From Isochrysis galbana (Eukaryota; Haptophyta; Isochrysidales; Isochrysidaceae): a stretch of 64,000 bases of DNA. The DNA is taken from positions 8,668,557 to 8,732,556 of the forward strand of contig CM030931.1 in NCBI GenBank assembly GCA_018136815.1. The letters run 5' to 3'. Shown piece by piece: positions 1 through 12,332 of the stretch. The position numbers and the translations under genes were made by a program. The notes under the pieces are model-generated. The model made no database searches and was not told the DNA's origin. It saw nothing but the letters and a program-made list of their open reading frames with translations. Every line of letters starts with the position of its first letter. The stretch's first letter is position 1.

Positions 1-451
1 GACAAGATTTCAAAACAAAGGCGCGGCAGCACCGGGGAGCACGCTCAGGTGTTGCTGAAAACCATGCCAGCTGATGAATACATTGAACAGCTCATATAAG
101 TTTGCCTTCAAGTGCGAAGGTGAAGCTGGCGCCACGGTGAAGATGCCGCCGGTACAAAGGCAGGTAACCTTTACTTTACGCGCAACACGCCGTGCGCACG
201 GGTGGCAAAGTGATCAGGAGGCGCGGCAAATTGGAAGGGCAAAGAGATTCAGACCAGCGTCACTGTCTTCATGACAAGATGGCATGGGGGAGGGATAGAG
301 CACTGTCCTCGTCCCTGTGGCAAGTTGTGGCCAAAAATAAATGGCGGCTTTAAACGTAAAGCCAGTGAGCCAAGGAGATGCTTCTAGATGATTTGATCTG
401 AAGATAGTGCGACTGCCGCGTGGGGGTAAAGCAGATGCACCACGACATTGC
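1..451. other. 3' flank of the Mei2-like gene, no gene seen
   Basis: I see no supported gene here. The short open frames lack protein-like composition. The stretch lies downstream of the stop codon of the minus-strand Mei2-like gene and probably holds its 3' untranslated region. Confidence 0.4.
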
Positions 452-2469
452 TCACTGCCTTGGGCGACGTGGTTCGTGCAAGTGGTGCCACGGCTCACGG
501 ATGCCGGAGCCGTCCGACCGGAAAATAGCTGGTTGCATGGACTCATCCTCGTGACATAGAGACGAGTTGGAAAAGTGCGCCATGAGCGCGTCCTTTCCTT
601 GGATTCGTGCGTAATTGATCTGCGCCACTTTGTTTGAGCTAAACCGGCTCCACTTCCGACCGTTGAATTCCTCGTAGAACGCAGGCAGGCTTTTGTAGGA
701 GGTGAAGTTGATAAATGCATAGCCCACGTTGCACTTGTTCTCAAAGTCGATAGGCAAGTAGACAAGATCAAACTTTCCCGCGTGATTGGCGTCCATCAGA
801 CAAAGTAGCGTCTTCTGCGAGAACATGTTGGGGATGTTGCGCATCATCACCGTGGTGCGCCGGTCCTCGCCCGAAATGACCTTGGCTATATCAAAGGTTG
901 TGTTCGTCAGGGTGCGACGGTCTCCACCACGTTGGTTGTGCCTGTGCCGACGGCTATGATGCGAATCGTTGCCATGCGACGACTCGGATGAAGACGAGTG
1001 CTCGGACGCTGCGTCAGAATCAAAGCGGGTCTCGGAGAGAGCTCGATCGAGTGCCGCTTGTATGTTGCTCCCTCGGAATCCGGATGAGCCGTTGCGTGCT
1101 GGATGAGAAGGTGCGCGCGATGAAGCAAAGGCATCTTGCTCGTACATTGCCCTGACCTTGTCAAGTACTTGCAAGACGGCGGCATGTTCCCCCGTGTGCC
1201 TATTGGGCTCTTGAGCTGGGTTGGAGACTTGCTGAGACCGTTGGCTTGTAACGGAGGCTTCGAATGCATGCAGAACTTCGGGGGGGGGCGCAGCGTTGAC
1301 TTGCTGCAAGTGTGCCTGGGCAATCCATACCCATGCCTGGTGCAGTTGCGCCGGGGTGGGACCACCGGGCGGCAAGAGTGGCGCCTGCTGTTGAGATGCC
1401 ATCGGCATGGGTGGATGGGGTGCTATCGGCATGGACTGCTGCGGCGCGGGCGGCATTTGCATTCGACTTGGCATATGTTGCGTGGGATGGACATGCGGCG
1501 GCAATTGTGGTGGGGGCGGTATCTGCTGTAGGGACTGCATATGCTGAGCGGGTTGCATCTGCGGCGTGAGCTGCCTCTGTTGAGGGTTCTGCATCTGCTG
1601 CTGCAGCATACGCCAATCGTACGGATTATCTGGGCGACCCATAAACATGTTGTCCCGATAAACGCGGTCCAGCTGAGCAGTCAACTGCGCATTGAGGCGG
1701 GATTCAAGAACAGCTTGCGCCTGGGCCTCAAGAAGCTCCTGCTGGAGGTCATGTTGAGAAGGGTGTGGAGGCACAGGGCCCTGCCCAGACGGCATCCGGT
1801 GTTCCCATGCTTGCTGGGCGGAGTGGGACGGCATAAGGTCCTGCCGGAAGCAGTTGGGATCCTCGTTACCACCCAGGGTCTGCTCGGAAGGGTTGAAAGA
1901 AGCAGTGGTGGCGTTAACTTTCCCATAGGGCGGCAGCTGAGTTCCGTCTTGCGGTTGCGTATAGTGAGACAGCTGAGCCCTCTCTTGGGGAAGTGACAAA
2001 AGCCCATGGGTGCCATGAAATGGAACATTAAGGTTGGTCGATTGAGCTCCGCGTTGCCTCATCGAATCTTCGGAGAAAATGCCCGCGGCGCCGCCAGTTG
2101 GGTCGAAGCGCTCGGGTTCACCTTGGAAGGCTGGTGCGGGAGTAGCACTATGGTCAACGCCCCACGTCGCATCTTGCCATGAAAACCGATGGCCAACAAA
2201 GCCCGACAGGTAGTCCGAAGAAGGGTTCGACGCCATTGATGAAGCAGACGAGGCGATCGATTCTGGGTAAGGCCGAGAGCAGTCGGAATTGTTTGGGAAC
2301 TTTGGGACGTCGCCCCAACCCGAGGCCCCGCCGCTGGGAGCAGCAGAAGACATCTCAGCAAATGGCGGAGTGGTGCCGTTCTGGGGGGGCTTGCTGTTGT
2401 CGCAGCTCATTTTGAGCATGGCATCGGTCAACTCATCCCCTCGGCTGATCGAGAGAGGATTCTGACACA
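452..2469 (-). CDS. Mei2-like RNA-binding protein (C-terminal RRM_2), 5' end uncertain
   Basis: The frame encodes up to about 672 residues. The C-terminal part (about residues 537-640) is a clear Mei2-type RRM (RRM_2). It reads TTVMMRNIPNMFSQ, then LPIDFENKCNVGYAFINF, then ARIQGKDALMAHF, which are family landmarks. Mei2-type proteins bind RNA and act in meiosis or developmental switching in fungi and plants; the role here is inferred. The N-terminal 500 residues are low-complexity Gln/Pro/Met-rich, as is common in the family. No in-frame ATG occurs at the very 5' end. A polypyrimidine-AG at 2470-2471 looks like an intron acceptor, so an upstream exon is likely. Otherwise translation could begin at the ATG at 2419 or 2410. 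Only the third, C-terminal RRM of plant Mei2-like proteins is visible. The family call is firm; the start is not. Confidence 0.85.
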
Positions 2470-2579
2470 CTGCGGGCGCGGCCCTCGGGGCAGACTCCGG
2501 CGCATAGCCTGTGAGGTCCCCAGCATGGCCCGACTCATCAAGGATGCTGTTTAAGCAGCGCAGGTTGACGGACGACTGC

Positions 2580-3760
2580 TCGCTCCCTGTGGGCGAGAGG
2601 GGGAGGCGGGCGCGCGTGGATCAGGAGTGAGTAGCCACGTGCATGTGCGTGGGCGGGGATGAAGGATAGCGGACGGGAGAGGGAGAGGGGCCAGGTGGGA
2701 CCAAGGAGGAGAGTAAGGCGATGATGCGCATGAGAAGGTTTCTGGAACAAAGGGAGGAGAATTGTCTCACCGTCATCCATCTCGGAGGGCTCGCCGAGTA
2801 GTGCGATGGGACTAGCGAGTCGTGGCCCTGGCTCGCTCGCCCCGCGCTCGGCCCTGCTTCTCTGGCTCGCCACCCAGAGCTCCTGGAGACGGGGCGAGAC
2901 TCGTTGTTGCCGTTCCCCCCCTCCACCCCCGGTCCCTCTCCCCGCTTCACCACGCTCTCTCGCTCTCTCTTCCCAATCTCCTCGCGCCCCCCCCCCCCGC
3001 AGCCCCCCTCCTCCCCCGCTCAGGACTCGCTCTTCTCTCCCCTCTCTCCCCCGCACCACAACCATCATCATCTCCTCTCTTCATTCCCTCAGCAGCCCCT
3101 TGACCTGCTGCAATTTTCTCTCTCCCTCTCCCTCCTCGTCTTGTGCTCCCTCTCTTCTCTTCCATTCTCCTATCTCTTCCTCTTTGACATTTTTTCTTCA
3201 CAACAACCTCCTGTGGCACTTCTCGCTCACCCCTCCTCTCTCTCCCGTTCTCTTTCCTCTCCACAGATTTCTCGCCCTCCTCGTGGCCCTCGTCGAGCTC
3301 GCCGCCGTGCCCGCCCCCCCCCGCTGGCGGCTTTCTTCCGTTCCACCTCCGACTCTCATCCGCCCTCCTTCTTCAGCTCCAAATCTCTCCCCATTCTTTG
3401 GCGCTCCACTCGCCCATACTTTTCTTCACAACTCCAGGATTGTTTCGACCTCTCTTTTTACGAGTCTCTGGACCACCTCTTCTGCACAGCCCACACGCGG
3501 CGCCGGCTCCTCCCCCCCCCCCCTCCCCCCCCCCCCCCCCCCACACACACACACTCACACTTCCCCCGCGCCCGCCGGCTCGCTTTCTGGAAGTGCGCCC
3601 CCACTTCTCGGTCCATTTCGCCGGAGTTTGCCCGCCCACGGTTCTCTGGATGTGGAGTACGGCGGCGGGCGTCATCGCGTCGCGAGGCGGGGGAGGCCAC
3701 TGGGTGGCCCGCGGCCCCCGGGGGGGGGGGGGGGGGGGCTCCTAGCTGAGTATCTGCGGC
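2580..3760. repeat. strand-asymmetric GA then CT low-complexity tract with poly-C, CA and poly-G runs
   Basis: The plus strand is purine-rich at about 2590-2770, directly upstream of the minus-strand Mei2-like gene. It then switches to strongly C/T-rich at about 2880-3500. Long C runs near 3510-3541 are followed by a short CA run, and a G run lies near 3718-3740. The long open frames here are compositional artefacts. The layout resembles a bidirectional promoter region, but no downstream plus-strand gene can be supported. Confidence 0.5.
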
Positions 3761-4856
3761 TCTCTCTCCAGACGGCGCAACGAACCCATCTCCTTGATCG
3801 GTGTGATCATGTGATCATCTGATCATCTCTTCTGGGGGAGTAGCAGTTCAGGGGCCGGCGCTATGGCGCTATGGTAGGGCGGTCAAACACTATGTTAAGG
3901 TGGCGGGTTAGGGAATGGGGGTGGCGCGCGCGCGAGCGGCTGTCTGCCTCCTCCAGCTACCATGAGGCCTGGTGGCTGTGGAGGGCACCTGCAGGACCCG
4001 TGCGGCCGGTGGTGGGACCAGTGGGTATGTGGCCCCCGCCGCGCCCGCGCATGGTCCAGCTTCGCACCGCCTGGCGGAGGTGGGGTGGGCTCGGGTAATG
4101 GCGCTCATGCGCCGCTGCTCAAGGCGCTCGGCTGGGCATGGGGTCGAACGAGGCGGGGCGAGGGGGAGAGGGGCGGTCAGCCTGTTGAAGATAAGTCACG
4201 AGGCGCCACTTTCACCCTGGGAGCGTTCGCTTGAAGGCCCCAGGAAGGGCGCTGTGTGCATGAACGTCATTGGCATAGACGTATCCGCGGACTGACTTCC
4301 CTTTGCTGATCAGTGGCACATGGCTGTGTGGGGCGGCCATGCGCATCGTGCGGCTGCTCGAAGGCACCTCAGACATATGGGCAGTCGGTCCGGGGCGCCT
4401 CGCGTCCAAGGCGGCTTGCATTGTGCCGTGCGAGACCGGAATGGCCGGGGGTTCCGGACGTCAATCTACTGATGTGGGAGTGCCTATTCGAAAAAATTGA
4501 AGTTTGCGTTGTGCGCTTTGCATGTGACTGATGTGAAGGTTTGGGACTGTGAATTGCCATAGTGGGCAAGGTGTGATGCAACTTCTAGGCATTAATTGGT
4601 GCACAGTCACGAGTAGGACGTGTTGAATCGCGAGAGACTTTGAGCACGCATTCATTGTAACATCTATTTCTGGGTCGTGTCGCACTGAAAAGAAAATGGC
4701 ACCATGACACAGTTAATGTGCAAGGGTTGTAATAGCCGTCAGCATCCTTGGCATTAAAGGCTTCGCCTGGGTCACAAGTCGTAGGTATGAAGCCCACCCA
4801 ACTGCAAGGCGCGCGTGTCTAATTTGTAAACTTTCCAACGGAGGCGAAGCGCTCAC
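3761..4856. other. intergenic, no gene supported
   Basis: This GC-rich spacer has a short GATCAT-type simple repeat near 3805-3830. Open frames are short, overlap on both strands and have no recognisable domain. Confidence 0.4.
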
Positions 4857-5420
4857 TCACGGGTCACACTCCTCACAACAACTGAGCTCGGACAGAATCT
4901 CAGGCTCAGGATCGTCTGAGTTGCACCCTTGAGTGACAGAGGAGACAGAGCACTCAGAATCACTTGGTGGCTGCAAGGCACTCATCCTCACACATCTCAG
5001 CGATTGCCTCCCACCATGGCAAGCGGTGGTACACAAAACACCCGCAACACGACAAGCACAAGACATGCTGGCACATTTCACTAGAGGCGAACATGTGCAG
5101 GCGCCAGCAAGGCCCTTGGCCGGTGCCTCATCGCCGCCAGGCTTGTAGTCGTGCTCGCCGCGTGCCGCCTGCGTCTCTCGCTGCCGTTGCATCTTCAGCA
5201 AACGCCGCTTCAACGCGCGCTGTCTGTAGTATTGCGGAGTGCGCCGCAGCAGGCTCTGCTCCACTCGAGCTGCTAACTGGCTGTCAAACTCCTCACGCTG
5301 CGCCGCTGTTGCAGTCATGCCCATCCGCTCCAAGATGCGTGCCTGAAAGGAGCCGAACGCCTGCAGCCCAGGGTCAGCTTGCCAGCCCCTCTCCTGCGCC
5401 TCGCGCCCCCCTCTCTCCAT
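4857..5420 (-). CDS. CXC-type cysteine-rich protein, start codon inside a dispersed repeat
   Basis: From the ATG at 5420 the frame gives 187 residues. A basic helical stretch (RQRALKRRLLKMQRQRE) is followed by a cysteine motif of form C-x-C-x5-C-x4-C-x-C-x6-C-x3-C (CTCSPLVKCASMSCACRVAG). This resembles CXC/tesmin-like zinc-binding modules, which occur in DNA-binding regulators and in several transposon proteins. The tail is acidic and Ser/Cys-rich. The first residues (MERGGREA) lie in a repeat that recurs at 28.5-29.2 kb and 54.6-54.8 kb. The ORF may therefore belong to a mobile element, or a repeat may have supplied the start. The frame stays open upstream to a GTG at 5489 without another ATG. 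The motif is seen directly; the function is unknown. Confidence 0.5.
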   Translation of the reverse strand: MERGGREAQERGWQADPGLQAFGSFQARILERMGMTATAAQREEFDSQLAARVEQSLLRRTPQYYRQRALKRRLLKMQRQRETQAARGEHDYKPGGDEAPAKGLAGACTCSPLVKCASMSCACRVAGVLCTTACHGGRQSLRCVRMSALQPPSDSECSVSSVTQGCNSDDPEPEILSELSCCEECDP

Positions 5421-6060
5421 CGCGGACACCCCCCGGGGTGGGCCCGTACATTCAACCCCAGCCCCTGCCCCCTGGCAGGGGCAGGGCACTCATCAATTCA
5501 GCCCAGACCCCTAGTGGGCGCGGGTCGCGAGCCGCACTCCCAGGCCCGCATGGGCCAGCTCTCGTACTGACTCCCCCCCCCATCCCTGGTCGCCAGGCAG
5601 ACAGGGGCCTCAGGGCGGCACCCAAGCCCAGCGAGGTGAGCGAGGGAGAGGCAGGGAGGGCCAGGGGCTGAGCCCCAGCCTCCACTGCCCCCTGAGCTGC
5701 CCCTGCTGGCCCTCTGGGCGCCCCTGAAGGACCTCTGAGAGCAGGCCATGGCGCGCCGCATGGCGACGCGCCGCAGGGACCGGGGCGGAAGAGAATGGAA
5801 TGAGGGAGAGGGGGGGATTTGCACCCCCCCCCCGATGGAGTGTGGTGAGAAACGAGCCCCGTTTGCGTTAGCAAACGGGCGAAGGGGGGCGGCTGGCGAC
5901 AGGAGGGGCGAGAAGAAGGGAGTGGCTCAAGACGTCCCTGTGGCAGGTATCGGGGGGCGCAGTCATTTATTTCTTCGAGGACCGCTCGCGGCGCGAGCTG
6001 TAAGGGCCGTTCTCCTTTTTTGACGAGAGGTTCCTCCCCCCCCCCGGTGCTTTTTCCCGG
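5385..6060 (-). repeat. repeat family 1, copy A (type 1)
   Basis: This roughly 670-bp GC-rich block matches, in reverse orientation, 28560-29210. Shared parts include a stretch encoding ATTTATTTCTTCGAGGACCG on the plus strand, the palindrome GTTTGCGTTAGCAAAC, paired GGGCTGAGCCCC-type stems and the sequence around the ATG at 5420. The many GC palindromes suggest a structured, possibly non-autonomous mobile element. On its own strand it runs directly into the CXC ORF. Confidence 0.7.
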
Positions 6061-6207
6061 AGAGTCGGCCGGCGTCGTTCGGTCCGCCTCAATGGGTTTT
6101 CCCTCATTTTAACTTGTGGGGAGTTAGAATGGGAGCCGGGGGCCTGCGAGGGGGGAGATGTGGAGGGGTGCATAGGTGTATGTATCTGTGACAACAGCAC
6201 GCGCCAA

Positions 6208-6300
6208 GGTGTACGGGCAGGTGCGCTGAGGGCTGTCGTGTTAGTACCGGGCTAGTGAGAGTAGTGGTACTAATGCTCAGTTAGATTATTATTAACTTCT
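6208..6300. repeat. repeat family 4, left member of an inverted pair
   Basis: About 80 bp around GCGCTGAGGGCTGTCGTGTT and the following GTACTAATGCTCAGTTA is repeated as its reverse complement at 10346-10424, on the far side of TTLL1. A fragment containing ATAAAATAACTGAGCGTTA also occurs near 33915. Confidence 0.6.
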
Positions 6301-7530
6301 AAGGATGAAAATTGACCAAGTCAAGATTGAGGATTCATTACGAGATTTTTGGATATGGTGACCGGATAGGTGTAACTAGCACATATCCGGTGCCCTTTGG
6401 GCCCTAGACCCCCCACGGTAGCCCCCACAGCGATGCGTAACCAGAAAACGCGCAAATTGGCCCAGAAATCACTATCGCACTATCGCGGAGGGCCGACGTC
6501 CGACGCGAGCGCGGGCGAGGTCGGGCCGCTAATCGACGCGTCCCCGGCGCAGCGTGCCTCGGCCAGCCACAGCCATGCGCGTAGGCTGCCAGGAGCGCCT
6601 CCTACTGCCCCCCATGCCCGCCGCCGCCTCATCGCAAATCGCCCCCTCGCGTCCCTCGCTAGCGCGCCAACGGAGGGGTCCCGGAGCGCCCGAGTTAGGC
6701 GTGCGCCCGGGCGCGCTGCGAAAGCTTTCTTCGCCATCAGCCCGGTGTCCGGGCCAGCCAGGACACTAAATGAGCAGAATCCGCCGCGCCAGCGACGCCA
6801 ATCGCGCCAGCCGTGCGCCGTGCCATACCCAGCACCTGACCCCGCCCCAGCCCACACCCGCCTCGCAGCAAGCTTCCCTGGCAGAAAAGTCAGAGTTGGC
6901 GTCTCTCTCGGCAGGCGCGGCGGCGCGGCCGGTCAGCAGATCGGCTACAGGGCTCGAAGGGGTCGAATTGGGGGGGCAGTGCGCGTGTGTAGTCGTAAGA
7001 TATGTGTATGGACACTGTCTGTGCGCCGCATGGCGACGCGCAGGCAGTCCATATGTGCGCGTCTAGAGCCTGATTTCTAGTGTCTGTGGCATGTTTGAAA
7101 GGGCGCTGGGGGCACCATTCGTAACATAATTTAATGATATGTTTGTGAGAAATAAATCTATCTATCGTAGAGTTGTCAAATCATTTGTCGGTGAACAACA
7201 GAGAACTTATGTTTCCCGGTCGCTGCATTACAGTTGTTTCGCCAGGCCCTCACCCTCTCAAATCCTCCCCCGAGAGAATTCTCCTCTCCGGCCTCGCCAC
7301 TCGCGGCTGTCTCCCCGGGTGCCGGGGACTTGTCTGCTTGAGCCCAGTTTTTTCTTATTGTTATTGTCCCCCAGCCGAGACTTTTTCTCACACTGTGAGA
7401 GAACTGGGGAAGGGGAATTGGGTTGACGGTGGTTAAGGTTGGGTAGTAGGGAGGGTCACTAGCAAGCTGCCTCAAGCCGCACACGTAGCGGAGATTTTTA
7501 AGAAGATTTTTTTGTTACATCTGCGTATGT
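6301..7530. other. intergenic, no gene supported
   Basis: GC-rich sequence (6380-7080) is followed by more AT-rich sequence. Near 6312-6335 is a fragment also seen at 41855-41875 (motif CCAAGTCAAGAT). The open frames do not look like proteins. The gene or element status is unknown. Confidence 0.35.
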
Positions 7531-7837
7531 ACGATCTAAGGTCGTTTGCCTTCATTTGGTACGCTAGCTCTAACGACTTATTTTTCTCCTCGTCTCCTCG
7601 AGATGTTCACCAACGTCACCACAATGAATCCTTGTCGAAGGAGGCCCTCTCGGGGCGCGCCCTCATACCGAGCCAAGGCGACGCCGTTCTCGTCGCGTAC
7701 GGGGTGCTCCTGGGCCTCTCCTTCGGGGTGCTCGCGGGGGGGGGGCTCATGGTAGGGTGAGAGTCCCCACAGGGAGGGGAAGAAACCCTGAGGGAAAGGA
7801 GACCAAATGAAGGCAAGCCGCCTTACGATCTACGATC
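7531..7837. mobile_element. foldback (MITE-like) element with ~30-bp inverted termini
   Basis: The left end (GTCGTTTGCCTTCATTTGGT) and the right end, read on the other strand (GGCGGCTTGCCTTCATTTGG), are inverted copies about 300 bp apart. No transposase is encoded inside. The same terminal motif recurs singly at 12898-12925. The structure fits a small non-autonomous DNA transposon. Confidence 0.55.
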
Positions 7838-7910
7838 TACTACATTCGCAAGCTTAGGCGCACAGGCACAGGCACACACTCACTCACTATGCAACTTTCT
7901 ACTTTTCCCA

Positions 7911-8282
7911 CCAACTAAGTGTATACTTAGTTCACATGGGGGAGGCGCCTCGTGCCCTCCCCCTCGGGCTCCAACTCTCCTCCGGGGGGCCCGTCGGTCA
8001 TCCTCAAACTCTGCGACTCTGCCTCTTCCTCTTGGCATGAGCTGAGCAATCACCATCCTGACCCAGACCCTAGTGGGCGCGGGTCAGGATGCGCACTCCT
8101 TGGCCCACATGGGCCAGCACTTGTACGGACCTCCCCCCCCTCCTCCTGGTCACCGGGCAGACAGGGGACGGAGGAGGGCGCCCAGGGTCAGCGAGGCATG
8201 CGTGGGAGAGGCAGGAGAGGCCAGGGGCTGAGCCCCAACCTCCACTGCCCCCTGAGCTGCCTGGCTGGCCCTCTAGCTCATT
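7911..8282 (+). repeat. repeat family 1, type 2 copy with palindromic end
   Basis: The copy opens with the palindrome AACTAAGTGTATACTTAGTT. It continues through a block shared with 56500-56730 (GAGCTGAGCAATC, then AGTGGGCGCGGG) and with 5500-5720 (GGCCAGGGGCTGAGCCCC and following). It ends just before the 3' end of TTLL1. Confidence 0.65.
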
Positions 8283-8342
8283 AGAAAATTAAACTATGGC
8301 CCCGCCAATTTCTTTGTCTTTGGCTCTATGTGTATGTGCACG

Positions 8343-10126
<1,784 letters not shown>

Positions 10127-10345
10127 CCGCTGCCTCCGCCGCAGGGCGGGACTGGGAGAAGAGAAGGGAGGGGGGAGGGAGGCATCTAAGATTACCAAGA
10201 TGAATAAAGAATTCCCCCTCGCCAACAGTCGCGCGCACTACAAGTCAACCAAACAAATAATAGTAGTAATTTATTAATCGAGGTTCATTTTTATGGCGTT
10301 GGGGATGATTCGGGGGAGCGTTCATAAATCAGGGGGGCGGTTGAT

Positions 10346-10424
10346 ACAATAAAACAACTGAGCGTTAGTACCACTACTCCCATTGGCCCGGTACTATCAC
10401 GACACCCCTCAGCGCACGCCTTGA
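10346..10424. repeat. repeat family 4, right member of an inverted pair
   Basis: This is the reverse-complement partner of 6208-6300 (AACTGAGCGTTAGTACCACT, then the GTACTATCACGACACCCCTC block). The pair brackets TTLL1. Confidence 0.6.
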
Positions 10425-10641
10425 AGTGGTGGCACAGACACACATACAGCTGACAGCTGGGAAACACGTTTTCACCGTGTTTCTACCAAGGTCAAACACA
10501 GCCGTGTTTTGCCGTGTTTCAAACCCCCTCAGTTTTTTCTTCCGTTTTTGTGCGGTGGCTTATGGGCAACGGATGCGGCGCGGCGGCGCCGCCGCGGCGC
10601 TGCGCCAGTGACGATAGTGGACGATACTCTTTCTCAATTTC

Positions 10642-11976
10642 TCAAACAAGGAGCGTGCGCAACTGCTCCTCACTTGGACTCACAGCCTCATCGCCAAGCC
10701 AATCGTCCTCGGCGTCGCTATCATCATCGCTGTCCCACTTTGCAACATCTGGAGACCATCCAGCACTTTGCACACGCATCTGCACATGCATCGATTCGTG
10801 ACAATAGACGAGCTTATCTGCGACATCATGGCGCATGCTCGACCGAGATTGAGAGTGAATTTGTCCGTACACCGACCAATTTCGTTCAGCAGCGGACGCC
10901 GCTGCAGGTTGTGATAGGACAGTTTGCGCCAAAGTTGCAAGCAACGGAACGTGCTTACCATAGACCATAGATAGTCCACCATTGAGATGGCTCCATCACC
11001 TTAGCAGTTTCAAGTGCCGATGGTCGTGAGAAGGCGCCTTGGCCGCTTTGGAAGACCGCAAATTCCCTCTCAACTTGCGCGACTCTTTGCACGACCTCGG
11101 GAGTTGCACAAGTGTATTGCCGCCAAGCCTCATCTTGATTGTTGATTGGGAGAGGCCATAATTGCATCGCGCAAACATAAGCGATCGAAGACAACGTGAA
11201 GACCATCCGTAGTTGCCTCATCCAAATCGCCTACCGTGCCCATGTATTGCGGGTCCAAAGCATACGCTGCGGCGTGCATTGGCGAGTGCAAATACTCCCA
11301 TCGTTCTGCGTGAATCTCTGCCAGCTGCTTGAACCACGGAACCTTACCTTGCAGCGATTCAATCCGTTGCCCGATTGTGAACATGTGATCATACACTTTG
11401 CCGATGCAGAAGGTGTTACTGTCTAGCAGACGGAGAAGCTTGACAAGAGGCATAGCCGCATAGAGAACCTTAATAAGAGGTTGCCAAAACCCCTCCTCAT
11501 CAAGCACGATGGCTTTCACCTTCCTTCCAATCTCTGCGTCAAGGTCAAGGTCCTCATCACACCATGTGCGATAGCAGACCGTCCCCGGGCCGAGAACTTG
11601 TGTGCCGCATATTCGAGCGTCACAACCACTTGCTAGAGCTCAGTCTTCGCACACGCAACATTCGAGACATCTCGCGGTATTTCCCCGCGAAACGTGTTTG
11701 CTTTGCACGATACAACCCAAAGTTAGACCCATGATTTGATGCAATCATCTCCCGCAGCTTTGTTCGCACCGGAGGGCTCTGAGCCACTCCGTCGCGAGCG
11801 GCACCGGCGGCTAGCCACACCTTCTCGAAGTGCTCCTGTGGTGCGTTGGAACCACGGGACACTGCAGCAATGTTTGCGATGGAGACCAACGAGACTCCCC
11901 GCCGTCCTCGGTGCCACAAAGCACTCTTCAGGTACACGAGCGCCGAGCGCCGAGCGTCGGCGCGACCTGCGCACAA
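10642..11976 (-). pseudogene. decayed hAT-superfamily transposase
   Basis: Three to four frames on this strand together read as an hAT transposase. The upstream part has TRFAGKYREMSRMLRV. The middle has VLDEEGFWQPLIKVLYAAMP, then LVKLLRLLDS and GKVYDHM, followed by RWEYLHSPMHAAAYALDPQY. The C-terminal dimerisation region has LSQPAAASAAERNWSVYGQI and then VADKLVYCHESMHVQ. These are landmarks of hAT elements of the DUF659 / hAT-C type. Frame changes separate the blocks, so the gene is broken. An intron or two cannot be excluded, but no clean splice pairs were found. I did not identify the terminal inverted repeats; the family-4 repeat at 10346 is a candidate edge. Confidence 0.8.
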
Positions 11977-12332
11977 AGGCGTATGCTGAGCGCATGAGGG
12001 CTCTAAAGCCGCTGCAGGTGACCGGGGACGAGGTCACGCTGGCCGAAAGCAACTCACGCACGGCCGACCTCGTCGCCTTCAAAGTCTACTGCTCGCGGCG
12101 CCTGAGCACGCAGGCGTAGCACGCGACACCCAAACCTTTTTTTTTGGTAGCGTGGCGCTTGAGTGTGTGCCCCGCCCCGCTAGGTACCTGGGCGACAGCT
12201 CATCGCGATGCGCCTTGACGCGAGTTTCGCGCCCCAAGCCCCGTCTCGAGGGCGGCGAAGAGGTCGGCGCCTGCCCCGTACATGTAGCGGTTGGCGTCTG
12301 AGACGAAAAAAAAATGGACATACGGGGTAAAT

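Noticed and set aside
2538-3822. Long open frames on both strands (up to 338 residues)
   Set aside because: They consist of Ser/Pro/Leu or Arg/Gly low complexity caused by CT/GA tracts; all frames are open together and no domain is present.
12079-12321. Minus-strand stretch reading SDANRYMYGAGADLFAALET
   Set aside because: It looks protein-like but is only ~35 residues, has no start, and overlaps the leader of the cystine-knot gene. It may be a relic, but evidence is too thin to list.
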